NCBI RefSeq assembly: GCF_030063475.1
Contig: NZ_JASIRT010000018.1
Coordinates: 24,659-88,658 of the forward strand
Source: Roseomonas sp. E05
Lineage (GTDB): Bacteria > Pseudomonadota > Alphaproteobacteria > Acetobacterales > Acetobacteraceae
DNA: 64,000 nt
Direction: 5' to 3'
The notes beneath the pieces were generated by a model. That model saw nothing but the letters and a program-made list of their open reading frames with translations, was not told the DNA's origin and ran no database searches. Below are positions 21,098-30,106 of this stretch, one piece after another. A program made the position numbers and the translations under genes. Position 1 is the stretch's first letter, and each line of letters begins with the position of its first letter.

Positions 21098-21766
21098 GCC
21101 CGCCGCCTCGTCGAACCAGGCGGAGAACCGGTGGCCGGGGTTATGCGCCAGCAAGGTCCCGGTCGCACTCCCCCAGAGGCTCCCAGGCCCCGGCGGCTGC
21201 AGCGCCTGCGGCCGCGCCGCGGAGGCCGCGCAGAGGCCGGGCCATTCCTGCCCCACCACGCGGCAGACGCCGACGGCGCGCAGGCCGGCACCGAGATCCA
21301 CCTTCTCCGAGGTCGCACCCCAGGCCCAGGAGAGGGCGAGCGCCACCACCAGCGGTTCGAAGGGCGAGCCGGTGCGGCAGAGCGGCAGCGAATAGGTCCC
21401 GCGCAGCGGCCAGGCGAGGCGGAGCCCACCCGGCGTCAGCAGGTCAGCCGCGAGGTGGGAGAGATAGCCGACCACCAGCGGCGCGGTGATGGCCATGGGC
21501 ACGTTCTGGCTGAGCAGCAGGACCCCGCAGCCGACCACCGCCAGCAGCGAGTGGGTGACGCCCCGGTGCCCCAGCAGCGTGGCAAAGACGATGGAGACCG
21601 GCCGCAGGCGCTTGCCGACCCAGGATTTCGGATGGTCCACGTCCGGCAGCAGGGCGCCGAACACCGCCAGCCCCAGCATGGCAGGGTCGAGGGCGGGAAG
21701 TCCCAGCCGCGGGGCGGCGGCGAACCACGCGGCCGCCCCGAGCGCGATATGCGACCCCGCCATCAT
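21065..21766 (-). CDS. YdjM-like (DUF457) inner-membrane metal-dependent hydrolase
   Basis: Polytopic membrane protein (233 aa) of the DUF457/YdjM family, putative membrane-bound metal-dependent hydrolases. The family signatures are MAGSHIALGAA at the start, LLPDVDHPKSWVG, GHRGVTHSL and GYLSHLAADLLTPGG, with hydrophobic helices between them. These conserved His and Asp residues are the predicted metal ligands. The C-terminal part after about residue 165 is not conserved in the family as I know it. The last 11 codons lie antisense to tRNA-Ser(UGA), so that tail (ending WDSNPR) is dictated by the tRNA sequence. No function has been established. Confidence 0.72.
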   Translation of the reverse strand: MMAGSHIALGAAAWFAAAPRLGLPALDPAMLGLAVFGALLPDVDHPKSWVGKRLRPVSIVFATLLGHRGVTHSLLAVVGCGVLLLSQNVPMAITAPLVVGYLSHLAADLLTPGGLRLAWPLRGTYSLPLCRTGSPFEPLVVALALSWAWGATSEKVDLGAGLRAVGVCRVVGQEWPGLCAASAARPQALQPPGPGSLWGSATGTLLAHNPGHRFSAWFDEAAGWRMGWDSNPR

Positions 21767-21948
21767 GCCGGCTGTCGAAACCCTTGTTGAGCCTGGCTGA
21801 AACTAGGAGTCAGGAATCACCGCTACAAGACTGATTCCGCGATATTCTGTGCCTATTTCGCCTTTGTGGTGAAAAAAGCTGCCGGAAATGGCGGGCCCGC
21901 CTGCTCCGCCGGGATGCCGCGGCGCGCCTTCCGTCCTATGTTGGTGCC

Positions 21949-22635
21949 GTGAACCTGCTTTCGCCCTCCCGCAACCAGCTCGAAATCGAGGTGGTGTTCG
22001 ACCTGGTCTGCCCCTGGTGCTTCCTCGGCGCCCGGCGGCTGCGCCGCGCCTTGTCGCGGCGGGCGGATGTCGTCGCCGCGCTCCGCTGGCGCCCCTTCCT
22101 GCTGAACCCGGATCTCGGCGCCGGAGGGCTGGCGCGGCAGGACTATCTCGCCCGCAAGTTCGGCGGTGAGGAGCGCGCCCGGCGGCTGCACGCCACCGTC
22201 ACGGAGCTGGGCCGGGCCGAGGACATCGCCTTCCGCTTCGACCTCATCCGGCGCGTGCCGCCCTCGCTCGACGCGCACCGGGTGGTGCGCTTCGCCAGCC
22301 AGCACGGGGTGGCGGACGCGGTCGTGGACGCGCTGTTCGTCGCCTATTTCTGCGAGGGCGCCGATCTCGGTGACCGTGAGACCCTCGCCGCCCTCGGCGC
22401 CGCGCAGGGTCTGGACCAGCGCACCCTGCTCCGCTTCCTCGCCAGTGGGCTGGAAAGCGAGGCGGTCCATGCCGAGAACCTGCGCGCCCATCGCCTCGGC
22501 ATCAACGGCGTGCCCTGCTTCGTCATCGCCGGCCGCCAGGGTCTGGGCGCCGGGCATGCCATCGCCGGGGCGCAGGAACCCGAGGTGCTGGAGCGCCTGA
22601 TGGATGTCGCGGTGGCGGAGGCGATGGAGTTCTGA
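21949..22635 (+). CDS. DsbA-family oxidoreductase (FrnE-like)
   Basis: Cytoplasmic thioredoxin-fold protein (228 aa) of the FrnE/DsbA group, thiol-disulfide oxidoreductases with a helical insertion. The active site is CPWC in VVFDLVCPWCFLGARR. The conserved cis-Pro loop INGVPCFVIAGR is near residue 185 and carries an extra Cys. The stop of FrnE homologues is usually at about this length. The start is GTG 21949, the first usable start in frame; a nearby ATG at 21938 is out of frame. It converges with mfd, with only 4 bases between the two stops. Confidence 0.86.
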   Translation: MNLLSPSRNQLEIEVVFDLVCPWCFLGARRLRRALSRRADVVAALRWRPFLLNPDLGAGGLARQDYLARKFGGEERARRLHATVTELGRAEDIAFRFDLIRRVPPSLDAHRVVRFASQHGVADAVVDALFVAYFCEGADLGDRETLAALGAAQGLDQRTLLRFLASGLESEAVHAENLRAHRLGINGVPCFVIAGRQGLGAGHAIAGAQEPEVLERLMDVAVAEAMEF

Positions 22636-22639
22636 CCGC

Positions 22640-25600
22640 TCAGGCCGCCTGGGCCTGACGCGCCACCTTCGCCAGCGCCGCCAGCATGTCCTTGGCGGCA
22701 CGGACGCGCGCCTTCAGCTCCATCTCCCGGACCATGGCGAGCTTGTGGTCCGGCCGCAGCTTCACCAGCCCCTTTTGCGCCGTCACCCAGTTCACCAGCC
22801 CGCCGGGATTGGCGAAGCGGTTGCGGCGGAAGCTCGCGACAATGCCCTTCGGCCCGGCATCCAGCTTCTCCACACCCGCCTCCCGGCAGAGATGCTTGAT
22901 GGAGACGACCTGCAGCAGGTTCTCCACCTCGGTGGGCAGCGGGCCGAAGCGATCCGTCATCTCCGCGGCCATGGCGTCCACCTCCGCCTCGCCGGCAAGG
23001 CCGCCGATGCGCCGGTAAAGGCCGAGCCGTACCGGCAGGTCGGCGACATAGGTCTCGGGGATCAGCACAGGCAGGCCGAGATTGATCTGCGGCGTCCAGT
23101 CGCGGTCACCCGCCTCGCCACGCTTGCCCTGGCCGGCCTTGATGTTGGCCACCGCCTCCTCCAGCATCTGCTGGTAGAGCTCGATGCCGACCTCGCGGAT
23201 ATGGCCGGACTGCTCATCGCCCAGCAGGTTGCCGGCGCCGCGGATGTCGAGGTCGTGGCTGGCCAGGGTGAAGCCGGCGCCGAGGTTGTCGAGCGTCTGC
23301 ATGACAGCCAGACGCTTCTCGGCGGCCGCGGAGAGGCGCTGGGTGGCCGGCCAGGTCAGGTAGGCATAGCCGCGCAGCTTGCCGCGCCCGACGCGCCCGC
23401 GAAGCTGGTAGAGCTGCGCCAGGCCGAACATGTCGGCGCGGTAGATCAGCAGCGTGTTGACCGCCGGCATGTCGAGCCCGCTCTCGACGATGTTGGTGGC
23501 GAGCAGGATGTCGTACTTGCCGTCGCCGAACTCGGTCATGACGCGTTCGAGCTCGGTGGGCGTCAGGCGGCCATGCGCCTGCACGGCCTTGGCCTCCGGC
23601 ACGATCTCGGCCAGCCGCGTCGCCATCTTCGGCAGGTCCTCCAGCCGCGGCACGACGCAGAACACCTGCCCGCCGCGCAGCCGCTCGCGCTGGATGGCCT
23701 CGCGGATCACCACGGTGTCGAAGGGCATGATGAAGGTGCGAACCGCCAGCCGGTCCACCGGCGGGGTGGCGATCACGCTCATCTCCCGCACCCCGGTCAG
23801 GGCGAGCTGGAGGGTGCGCGGGATGGGCGTGGCGGTGAGCGTCAGCACATGCACGTCGGCGCGGAGCTGCTTCAGCCGCTCCTTGTGCGCCACGCCGAAA
23901 TGCTGCTCCTCATCCACGATGACCAGGCCGAGATCGGCGAACTCCACGCTCTTGGCCAGCAGCGCGTGGGTGCCGACGACGATGTTGATCGAGCCGTCCG
24001 CCAGCCCGGCCTTCACGGCAGCCGCCTCCTTCGCCGTCACCATGCGGGAGAGCTGCGCCACCTTCACCGGCAGCCCGGCGAAGCGGGCGGTGAAGGTGCG
24101 GAAATGCTGGCGGGAGAGCAGCGTGGTCGGCACCACCACCGCCACCTGGGCGCCGGTCATCGCTACCACGAAGGCTGCGCGCAGCGCCACCTCGGTCTTG
24201 CCGAAGCCGACATCGCCGCAGATCAGGCGATCCATCGGGCGGCCGGCGGCAAGGTCCTCCAGCACGTCGGCAATGGCGCGCTGCTGGTCCTCGGTCTCGG
24301 CGAAGGGGAAGCGGGCGCAGAACTCGTCCCAGGCGCCTTCCGGCGGGGTCGCCATATGCGCGTCCTTGACCCGCCGCTCCGCCGCGATGCGGATGAGCTG
24401 GCCGGCCATGTCGGCGATGCGCTGCTTGGCGCGGGCCTTGCGGTTCTGCCAGGAGGTGCCGCCGAGCTTGTCGAGCGCGACGCCAGCGCTGTCGCTGCCG
24501 AAACGCGAGAGCAGCTCGATGTTCTCGACCGGCAGGAAGAGCTTGTCCCCGCCGTCATAGATCAGCCTGAGGCAGTCATGCGGGGCGCCGGAGACCGCCA
24601 GCGTCTCCAGCCCGTCATAGCGGCCGATGCCGTGATCCTGGTGCACCACCAGGTCGCCCTCGGCGATCTCGGTGGCGTCGGCGATGAACTGGTCGGCGCG
24701 CTTGCGCCGCCGCGGCGGCCGGGCGATGCGCTCGCCGAGCAGATCCTGCTCGCCGGTCAAGGCAATGCCGCCGCCTGCCTTGCCGGGTGCCGCCGGCCCG
24801 GTGAAGCCCCGCTCCACGCCATAGACGGCGAGTGCCACCACCCCGGCGGGCAGCCTGAGGACCTCCGCCCAGTCCTCGGTGGTCTGCACGGGCACGCGGT
24901 TCTCGCGCAGCAGATTGCCCAGGCGCTCGCGGGAACCACGCGTCCAGGCGGCGACCACCGGGCGCATGCCGGCTTTCGCCTGTCCCTCGGCCTGCTCGCG
25001 ATAGATGGCAAAGACGTTCTGCCCGGCGGCGCGAACTTCGGCGTAGAGCCGGCCGGGGCGGCCGCCGCCCTCGATCCCCTCGGCGCCCTCCGGCTGTGGG
25101 AAGGGGCTCAGCCGCAGCAGCGTGCCGCCCGCGAGCATGGCGTCCCAGCTGCGCCGGTCGAGATACAGGCGGCGCGGCGGCACCGGGCGATAGGGCACCT
25201 CCCCTTCGCGTGGCGGGGCGCGGCGCGCCTGGTAGTGGTCCTCGATCATCTCCAGGCGCACTTCGAGCGCGTCCTCCGCCTGGTGATCGAGGCTGACCGA
25301 GGCGCCGGGCATGTAGTCGAGCAGGGTCGGCATCTGCTCGTGGAACAGCGCGACGAAATGCTCCATGCCCGGGTGCTTCCGCCCGGCGGAAATGGAGACG
25401 TAAAGCGGGTCCTCGCCCGCCGCCGGACCGAACAGGTCACGGTAGCCGGTGCGGAAGCGGGAGATCGAATCCTCGTCCAGCAGGATCTCACCCACCGGGC
25501 GGAGCCACAGCTCGCGCACATGCTCGCCGCTGCGCTGCGTATCGGTGGAGAAGCGGCGCAGGCTCTCGATCTCGTCGCCGAACAGGTCGAGGCGCACCGG

Positions 25601-26104
25601 GTCCGGCTCGCCGGCCGGATAGAGATCCACGATGCCGCCGCGCACCGCGTACTCGCCCGGTTCCATCACCGTGGCGACGCGGCCATAGCCATTGGCCTCC
25701 AGGAAGGCGGCGAGCTTCTCCGGCGTGATCCGCCCGCCCCGCTTGAGGTGCAGCGTCGCGCCCTCGAAGACCTCGCGCGGCGGCACCCGCTGCACCAGGG
25801 CATTGACCGTGGTCAGCACGATGCGCGGCCGGCTGGCCGGCTCCAGCAGGCGCGCGAGCGTGGCCATCCGTTCGGCCACCAGGTCGGCATGCGGCGAGAC
25901 GCGATCGTAGGGCAGGCAGTCCCAGGCCGGGAAGCGCAGCACCTCGACGTCGGGCGCGAAGAAGGCGAGGCCGTCCTGCATCCGCATCATGCGCGCGTCG
26001 TCGCGGCAGACATGCAGGACGAAGCCCTCCGTCTCGGCGCGGCGGCGGCTCAGCAGCAGTGCGTCGAAGCCCTCGGGCGCGCCGTAGACGGTGAGCGTGG
26101 TCAT
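22640..26104 (-). CDS. mfd: Transcription-repair coupling factor Mfd
   Basis: ATP-dependent DNA translocase (1154 aa) that removes RNA polymerase stalled at lesions and recruits UvrA. The N-terminal UvrB-homology modules come first. The RNA-polymerase interaction domain follows (KADQFIADATEIAEGDLVVHQDHGIGRYDGL). The RecG-like SF2 motor has Walker A GDVGFGKTE near residue 630, the DEEQHFGV box near 729, TATPIPRTL, and QLRGRVGRG. A C-terminal TRCF domain follows. The ATG at 26104 overlaps the sdhE stop (ATGA) and gives the expected N-terminus MTTLTVYGAPEGFD; an extended start at 26149 is not favoured. Confidence 0.96.
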   Translation of the reverse strand: MTTLTVYGAPEGFDALLLSRRRAETEGFVLHVCRDDARMMRMQDGLAFFAPDVEVLRFPAWDCLPYDRVSPHADLVAERMATLARLLEPASRPRIVLTTVNALVQRVPPREVFEGATLHLKRGGRITPEKLAAFLEANGYGRVATVMEPGEYAVRGGIVDLYPAGEPDPVRLDLFGDEIESLRRFSTDTQRSGEHVRELWLRPVGEILLDEDSISRFRTGYRDLFGPAAGEDPLYVSISAGRKHPGMEHFVALFHEQMPTLLDYMPGASVSLDHQAEDALEVRLEMIEDHYQARRAPPREGEVPYRPVPPRRLYLDRRSWDAMLAGGTLLRLSPFPQPEGAEGIEGGGRPGRLYAEVRAAGQNVFAIYREQAEGQAKAGMRPVVAAWTRGSRERLGNLLRENRVPVQTTEDWAEVLRLPAGVVALAVYGVERGFTGPAAPGKAGGGIALTGEQDLLGERIARPPRRRKRADQFIADATEIAEGDLVVHQDHGIGRYDGLETLAVSGAPHDCLRLIYDGGDKLFLPVENIELLSRFGSDSAGVALDKLGGTSWQNRKARAKQRIADMAGQLIRIAAERRVKDAHMATPPEGAWDEFCARFPFAETEDQQRAIADVLEDLAAGRPMDRLICGDVGFGKTEVALRAAFVVAMTGAQVAVVVPTTLLSRQHFRTFTARFAGLPVKVAQLSRMVTAKEAAAVKAGLADGSINIVVGTHALLAKSVEFADLGLVIVDEEQHFGVAHKERLKQLRADVHVLTLTATPIPRTLQLALTGVREMSVIATPPVDRLAVRTFIMPFDTVVIREAIQRERLRGGQVFCVVPRLEDLPKMATRLAEIVPEAKAVQAHGRLTPTELERVMTEFGDGKYDILLATNIVESGLDMPAVNTLLIYRADMFGLAQLYQLRGRVGRGKLRGYAYLTWPATQRLSAAAEKRLAVMQTLDNLGAGFTLASHDLDIRGAGNLLGDEQSGHIREVGIELYQQMLEEAVANIKAGQGKRGEAGDRDWTPQINLGLPVLIPETYVADLPVRLGLYRRIGGLAGEAEVDAMAAEMTDRFGPLPTEVENLLQVVSIKHLCREAGVEKLDAGPKGIVASFRRNRFANPGGLVNWVTAQKGLVKLRPDHKLAMVREMELKARVRAAKDMLAALAKVARQAQAA

Positions 26105-26427
26105 ACGCGGCGCGCCGCCTCCGGCACGCCGGCGCCCAGGGCCGAGCACTCGCGGGCCATGCGCTCCAGCATCGGCGTCATCACCTCGGGCGGCACCGGG
26201 CGGCGGCCGGAGAGCCAGTCGGCCAGGTCCACATCCAGCATCTCCAGCACCGCCTCCAGCTCGTCGAGTTCGGCCTCGCTGAAGCTGCCGATGTGGCGCC
26301 CGACGAAGCCGCCGATCATCAGGTCGGTCTCCTTGGTGCCCCGGTGGGTCGCCCGGAACAGCAGGCGGCGGCGGCGCGGTGAAAGTTCGGTGGAAGTCTG
26401 TTCGCTCTTATCTTCGCTCTGGGGCAT
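26101..26427 (-). CDS. sdhE: Succinate dehydrogenase assembly factor SdhE
   Basis: Small protein (108 aa) that promotes covalent FAD attachment to the SDH flavoprotein. The family signature RRRRLLFRATHRGTKETDLMIGGF contains the RGxxE motif, and the acidic helix DELEAVLEMLDVDLADWL follows. The N-terminal 20 residues are polar and variable. The ATG at 26427 is chosen from family length; an upstream in-frame ATG (26472) would overlap the divergent recG. Coupling of sdhE to mfd, with recG divergent, is a conserved alphaproteobacterial arrangement. Confidence 0.92.
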   Translation of the reverse strand: MPQSEDKSEQTSTELSPRRRRLLFRATHRGTKETDLMIGGFVGRHIGSFSEAELDELEAVLEMLDVDLADWLSGRRPVPPEVMTPMLERMARECSALGAGVPEAARRV

Positions 26428-26461
26428 GTCGGCCTCTCGTGCGGCTGGCATATAGAGGCAG

Positions 26462-28543
26462 ATGGGAATCATGTCAGCCCAAGAGGCCGAACTGGATGGC
26501 GCCGCGCCGCTGCTGGCGCCGCTCGCGAGTCTGCCTCTGCCCGAGGAGAAACGGAAGCGCCTGCTCCAGGCCGTGGAGGGGGAGCGGGTGCTCGATCTGC
26601 TCTTCCACCTGCCCGAGCGCTACCAGGACCGGCGCGCCACAACACCGCGCGAGGGGGAGATCGCCACGCTGGCGGTGCAGGTGCTGCATGTCGCCCCGCC
26701 CCGCACGCCGACCCAGCCCTGGGTGGTCTGCTGCGAGGCCCAGCCGGGGCTGGTGGACCTGATCTATTTCGGCCGCAAGTCCTGGCTGGGCGCCTGGCTG
26801 GCCCGCACCTTCCCGGAGGGGGCGGTGCGGCGCGTCTCCGGCCGGATGAAGCGCTTCCGCGAGCGCTGGCAGATGGACGCGCCGGACTTCGTGGACCCGC
26901 CGGACGCCATCCCCGAGATCCAGCCGGTCTGGCCGCTGACGCGCGGGCTGGGGCAGCGCGACGTCGGCCGGGCCATGGGACTCGCGCTGGGCGCCCTGCG
27001 GGAAATGCCGGAATGGCAGGACCGGGAACTGGTGGCGCGGCGGCGCTGGCCCTCCTTCGCCGCCGCGCTGCACGCCATCCAGGCGCCGGAGGCCGTGCCG
27101 GAGGACACCCCGCGCGACCGCCTCGCCTATGACGAGCTGCTGGCCGGGCAGATCGCCGTCGGGCTGGTGCGGCGGACGGTGCTGCAACGCCCCGGCCGCG
27201 CCCTGACCGGCGACGGCCACCTGCGCCGCGCCGCCCTCGCCGCCTTCGGCTTTCCGCCGACCGAGGCGCAGACCCGCGCCCTGGAGGAGATCGATGCCGA
27301 CCTCGCCCGGCCGCGGCGGATGCTGCGCCTGCTGCAGGGCGATGTCGGCGCCGGCAAGACGCTGGTCGCCGTGCTGGCCATGCTGCGTGCGGTGGAGGCC
27401 GGCGCCCAGGCGGCGCTGATGGCGCCCACGGAATTGCTGGCCCGCCAGCACCTGCGCACGCTGGAGAAGCTGGCCGGCGCGGCCGGCGTGCCCTGCGCCC
27501 TGCTCGCCGGCTCGGTGAAGGGCAAGGAGCGGCGGCGGGTCCTGGCCGGGCTGGCCGATGGCAGCATCCCCCTGGTGGTCGGTACCCATGCGCTGATCGA
27601 GGAGGGCGTCGCCTTCCACGACCTCGCCCTCGCCGTGGTCGACGAGCAGCACCGCTTCGGCGTCGCCCAGCGCCTCGCCCTGACCGAGAAGGGCACCACC
27701 GACGTGCTGGTGATGACCGCCACCCCCATCCCGCGCACCCTGTTGCTGACGCAATGGGGCGAGATGGCGGTGAGCCGGCTGGAAGGCCGTCCGGCCGGCC
27801 GGCAGCCCATCGTCACGCGCATCGTCAGCCGCGAACGGCGGGACGAGCTGGTGGCACGGCTGCGCGCCGCCTTCGCCGAGGGCCACCGCGCCTACTGGGT
27901 GGTGCGCGCTGTCGAGGAGGGCGAGAAGCACGACAACGCCGCCGCCGAGACCACCTATGCGGAACTGGCCGCCATCTTCGGCGACAAGGTGCGGCTGGCG
28001 CATGGCGCCCAGAAGCTGGACGTGCGCGAGGCCGCTCTGCACGACTTCGCCGCCGGCCGCGCGCAGCTCCTGGTGGCGACCACCGTGGTGGAGGTCGGCG
28101 TGGATGTGCCGGAAGCCACCATCATGATCATCGAGCAGGCCGAACGCTTCGGGCTGGCGGCGCTGCACCAGTTGCGCGGCCGCGTCGGGCGCGGCCGCGC
28201 GCAGTCCTTCTGCCTGCTGCTGCCCTCGGCCGAGCTGAACGAGTCGGAGCAACGCCGCCTCGCCGTGCTGCGCGAGACGCAGGACGGCTTCGTCATCGCC
28301 GATGCCGACCTCGAATATCGCGGCGGCGGTGACGCGCTCGGCGTCCGCCAGGCTGGCCGGCTCGGGCGGCGGCTGGCCGATCCCACACGGCATGGCGGCA
28401 TGGTGCGGATGGCGCATCAGGACGCCGCGCTGCTGCTGGAGAAGGATCCCGATCTCCTGCTCACCCCGCGAGGGCGCGCGGCGCGGCTGCTGCTCGCGCT
28501 CTTCAGCCATGACCTGACGCTGGCGCCACTCGCCGCGGGCTGA
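26462..28543 (+). CDS. recG: ATP-dependent DNA helicase RecG
   Basis: Branch-migration and fork-reversal helicase (693 aa). The N-terminal wedge/OB domain includes LLFHLPERYQDRR. SF2 motifs: I GDVGAGKTLVA (near 295), Ia APTELLARQH, II VDEQHRFGV (near 393), III TATPIPRTL, V VEVGVDVPEAT and VI QLRGRVGRGRAQS. There are two candidate starts: ATG 26462, with GAGG four bases upstream, and ATG 26471. The first is given. Only 34 bases separate it from the divergent sdhE start, so the two promoters must be overlapping or located inside coding sequence. Confidence 0.95.
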   Translation: MGIMSAQEAELDGAAPLLAPLASLPLPEEKRKRLLQAVEGERVLDLLFHLPERYQDRRATTPREGEIATLAVQVLHVAPPRTPTQPWVVCCEAQPGLVDLIYFGRKSWLGAWLARTFPEGAVRRVSGRMKRFRERWQMDAPDFVDPPDAIPEIQPVWPLTRGLGQRDVGRAMGLALGALREMPEWQDRELVARRRWPSFAAALHAIQAPEAVPEDTPRDRLAYDELLAGQIAVGLVRRTVLQRPGRALTGDGHLRRAALAAFGFPPTEAQTRALEEIDADLARPRRMLRLLQGDVGAGKTLVAVLAMLRAVEAGAQAALMAPTELLARQHLRTLEKLAGAAGVPCALLAGSVKGKERRRVLAGLADGSIPLVVGTHALIEEGVAFHDLALAVVDEQHRFGVAQRLALTEKGTTDVLVMTATPIPRTLLLTQWGEMAVSRLEGRPAGRQPIVTRIVSRERRDELVARLRAAFAEGHRAYWVVRAVEEGEKHDNAAAETTYAELAAIFGDKVRLAHGAQKLDVREAALHDFAAGRAQLLVATTVVEVGVDVPEATIMIIEQAERFGLAALHQLRGRVGRGRAQSFCLLLPSAELNESEQRRLAVLRETQDGFVIADADLEYRGGGDALGVRQAGRLGRRLADPTRHGGMVRMAHQDAALLLEKDPDLLLTPRGRAARLLLALFSHDLTLAPLAAG

Positions 28544-28571
28544 GGGAGCTGCGACGTTTCGATACAGCCCA

Positions 28572-28588
28572 GGGGGTTGCAAACCCCC
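28572..28588 (+). terminator. Hairpin after recG
   Basis: GGGGGTT-GCA-AACCCCC, a perfect 7-bp stem with a 3-base loop, 28 bases after the recG stop and before the ABC cassette. The downstream tract is C-rich rather than T-rich, so efficiency is uncertain. Confidence 0.5.
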
Positions 28589-28643
28589 CTTCCCCCGGTA
28601 AACCCGGTCACAATCCGGCCAGTACAAGGGGGGATATGCCCGG

Positions 28644-29372
28644 TTGTCCGCGCTCATCGAGATCGACCGCCTCACCAAGCGTTTCGGCAGCTTCACCGCG
28701 GTGGATGACGTTTCCTTCGCGGTCGCGCGGGGTGAAGTCCTCGGCTTCCTGGGCCCGAATGGCGCCGGCAAGTCCACCACGATGAAGATGCTCGCGGGTT
28801 TCGTCACGCCGAGCAGTGGCACGGCCCGCATCTGCGGTGAGGATGTGGTGGACCGTCCCGTCGCCGCGAAACGCCATCTCGGCTATTTGCCTGAAGGCGC
28901 CCCCACCTATCCCGAGATGACCGTCGCGGGCTTCCTGGCCTTCGTCGCGCGGGTGCGCGGCTTCCGCGGCAGCGAGGCGAGCGACCGCATCGCCCATGCC
29001 ATGCGCCTGACCACGCTGGAAGGCGTCCGCCTGCAGCCGATCGAGACGCTGTCGAAGGGCTTCAAGCGGCGCGTCGGCCTGGCCCAGGCCCTGCTGCACG
29101 ATCCGCCGGTGCTGGTGCTCGACGAGCCGACCGACGGCCTCGACCCCAACCAGAAGCACGAGGTGCGGCGCCTCATCGCGCAGATGGCGCCCAGCAAGGC
29201 GATCATCATCTCCACGCACATCCTGGAGGAGGTCTCGGCCATCTGCAGCCGCGCCATCATCATCGCGCACGGGCAGGTGCTGGCCGATTCCACGCCGGCG
29301 GAGCTCGCCAGCCGCGGCCCCTCGCTGGACGCCGTGTTCCGCGACCTGACCCTCCCGAAGGAGGTCGCGTGA
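28644..29372 (+). CDS. ABC transporter ATP-binding protein (GldA-like)
   Basis: ATPase (242 aa) of an ABC-2-type transporter. Walker A GPNGAGKST, the Q-loop region, an ABC signature variant LSKGFKRRVGLAQ, Walker B VLVLDEPTDGLDP and the H-loop STHILEEV are all present. The start is TTG 28644, behind an AAGGGGGG Shine-Dalgarno-like tract; an ATG at 28636 is out of frame. It overlaps the permease gene (GTGA). With the following permease, GldG-like and DUF4340 genes it forms a four-gene export cassette related to the Gld ABC system, although no gliding-motility role is implied. Confidence 0.88.
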   Translation: MSALIEIDRLTKRFGSFTAVDDVSFAVARGEVLGFLGPNGAGKSTTMKMLAGFVTPSSGTARICGEDVVDRPVAAKRHLGYLPEGAPTYPEMTVAGFLAFVARVRGFRGSEASDRIAHAMRLTTLEGVRLQPIETLSKGFKRRVGLAQALLHDPPVLVLDEPTDGLDPNQKHEVRRLIAQMAPSKAIIISTHILEEVSAICSRAIIIAHGQVLADSTPAELASRGPSLDAVFRDLTLPKEVA

Positions 29373-30103
29373 TGGGCGGCGCCCTCACCGTCGCGCGGCG
29401 CGAGCTGGCCGGCTATTTCGCCACGCCCGTCGCCTATGTCTTCATCGTCATCTTCCTGATCATGTCGGGCGCGCTGACCTTCACGCTCGGCAACTTCTTC
29501 GACCGCGGCACGGCGGATCTCCAGCCCTTCTTCGGCTTCGTGCCCTGGCTGTTCCTGTTTCTCGTGCCGGCGCTGACCATGCGGCTCTGGGCGGAGGAGC
29601 GCCGCCTCGGCACCATCGAACTGCTGCTCACCCTGCCGATCACGCAGGGCCAGGCGGTGCTGGGCAAGTTCCTCGCCGCCTGGGCCTTCTGCGCCATCGC
29701 GCTGCTGCTGACCTTCCCGCTGGTGCTTACGGTCAACTACCTCGGCAATCCCGACAACGGGGTGATCGCGACGGGCTATGCCGGCTGCCTGCTGGTGGCC
29801 GGCACCTATCTCGCGGTGGGCGCCGCCATCTCGGCGCTGACCAAGAACCAGGTGATCGCCTTCGTCCTCGCCGTCGCCGTGTGTTTCCTCTTCGCCGCCG
29901 CCGGCAGCCCCGTCGTGACGGAGTTCCTCTCCACCCGGATGCCCGCCTTGGCCGAGATCGCGCGCGGCCTCTCCATCACCGACCGGCTCAACGGCTTCTC
30001 GCGCGGCGTGGTGACGCTGCGCGACCTTGTCTTCTTCGCCAGTTTCATCGGCTTCTGGCTCTTCGCCAACGCCGTGGCGGTCGACCATCGCAAGGCGGAC
30101 TGA
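29369..30103 (+). CDS. ABC-2-type permease (GldF-like)
   Basis: Integral membrane subunit (244 aa) with about six hydrophobic segments, including YVFIVIFLIMSGALTF, FLFLVPALTMRLWAEERR, the FCAIALLLTFPLVL segment and VIAFVLAVAVCFLF. The motif MRLWAEERRLGTIELLLTLPI is the ABC-2/GldF signature found after the second transmembrane helix. The start overlaps the ATPase stop. GTG 29369 and ATG 29372 are adjacent, and either could be used. It is the partner of the upstream ATPase. Confidence 0.87.
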   Translation: MMGGALTVARRELAGYFATPVAYVFIVIFLIMSGALTFTLGNFFDRGTADLQPFFGFVPWLFLFLVPALTMRLWAEERRLGTIELLLTLPITQGQAVLGKFLAAWAFCAIALLLTFPLVLTVNYLGNPDNGVIATGYAGCLLVAGTYLAVGAAISALTKNQVIAFVLAVAVCFLFAAAGSPVVTEFLSTRMPALAEIARGLSITDRLNGFSRGVVTLRDLVFFASFIGFWLFANAVAVDHRKAD

Positions 30104-30106
30104 GGC

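Noticed and set aside
22604..26455. A long plus-strand open frame opposite mfd and sdhE
   Set aside because: Same reason: antisense of mfd, compositionally biased translation with no recognisable motif.
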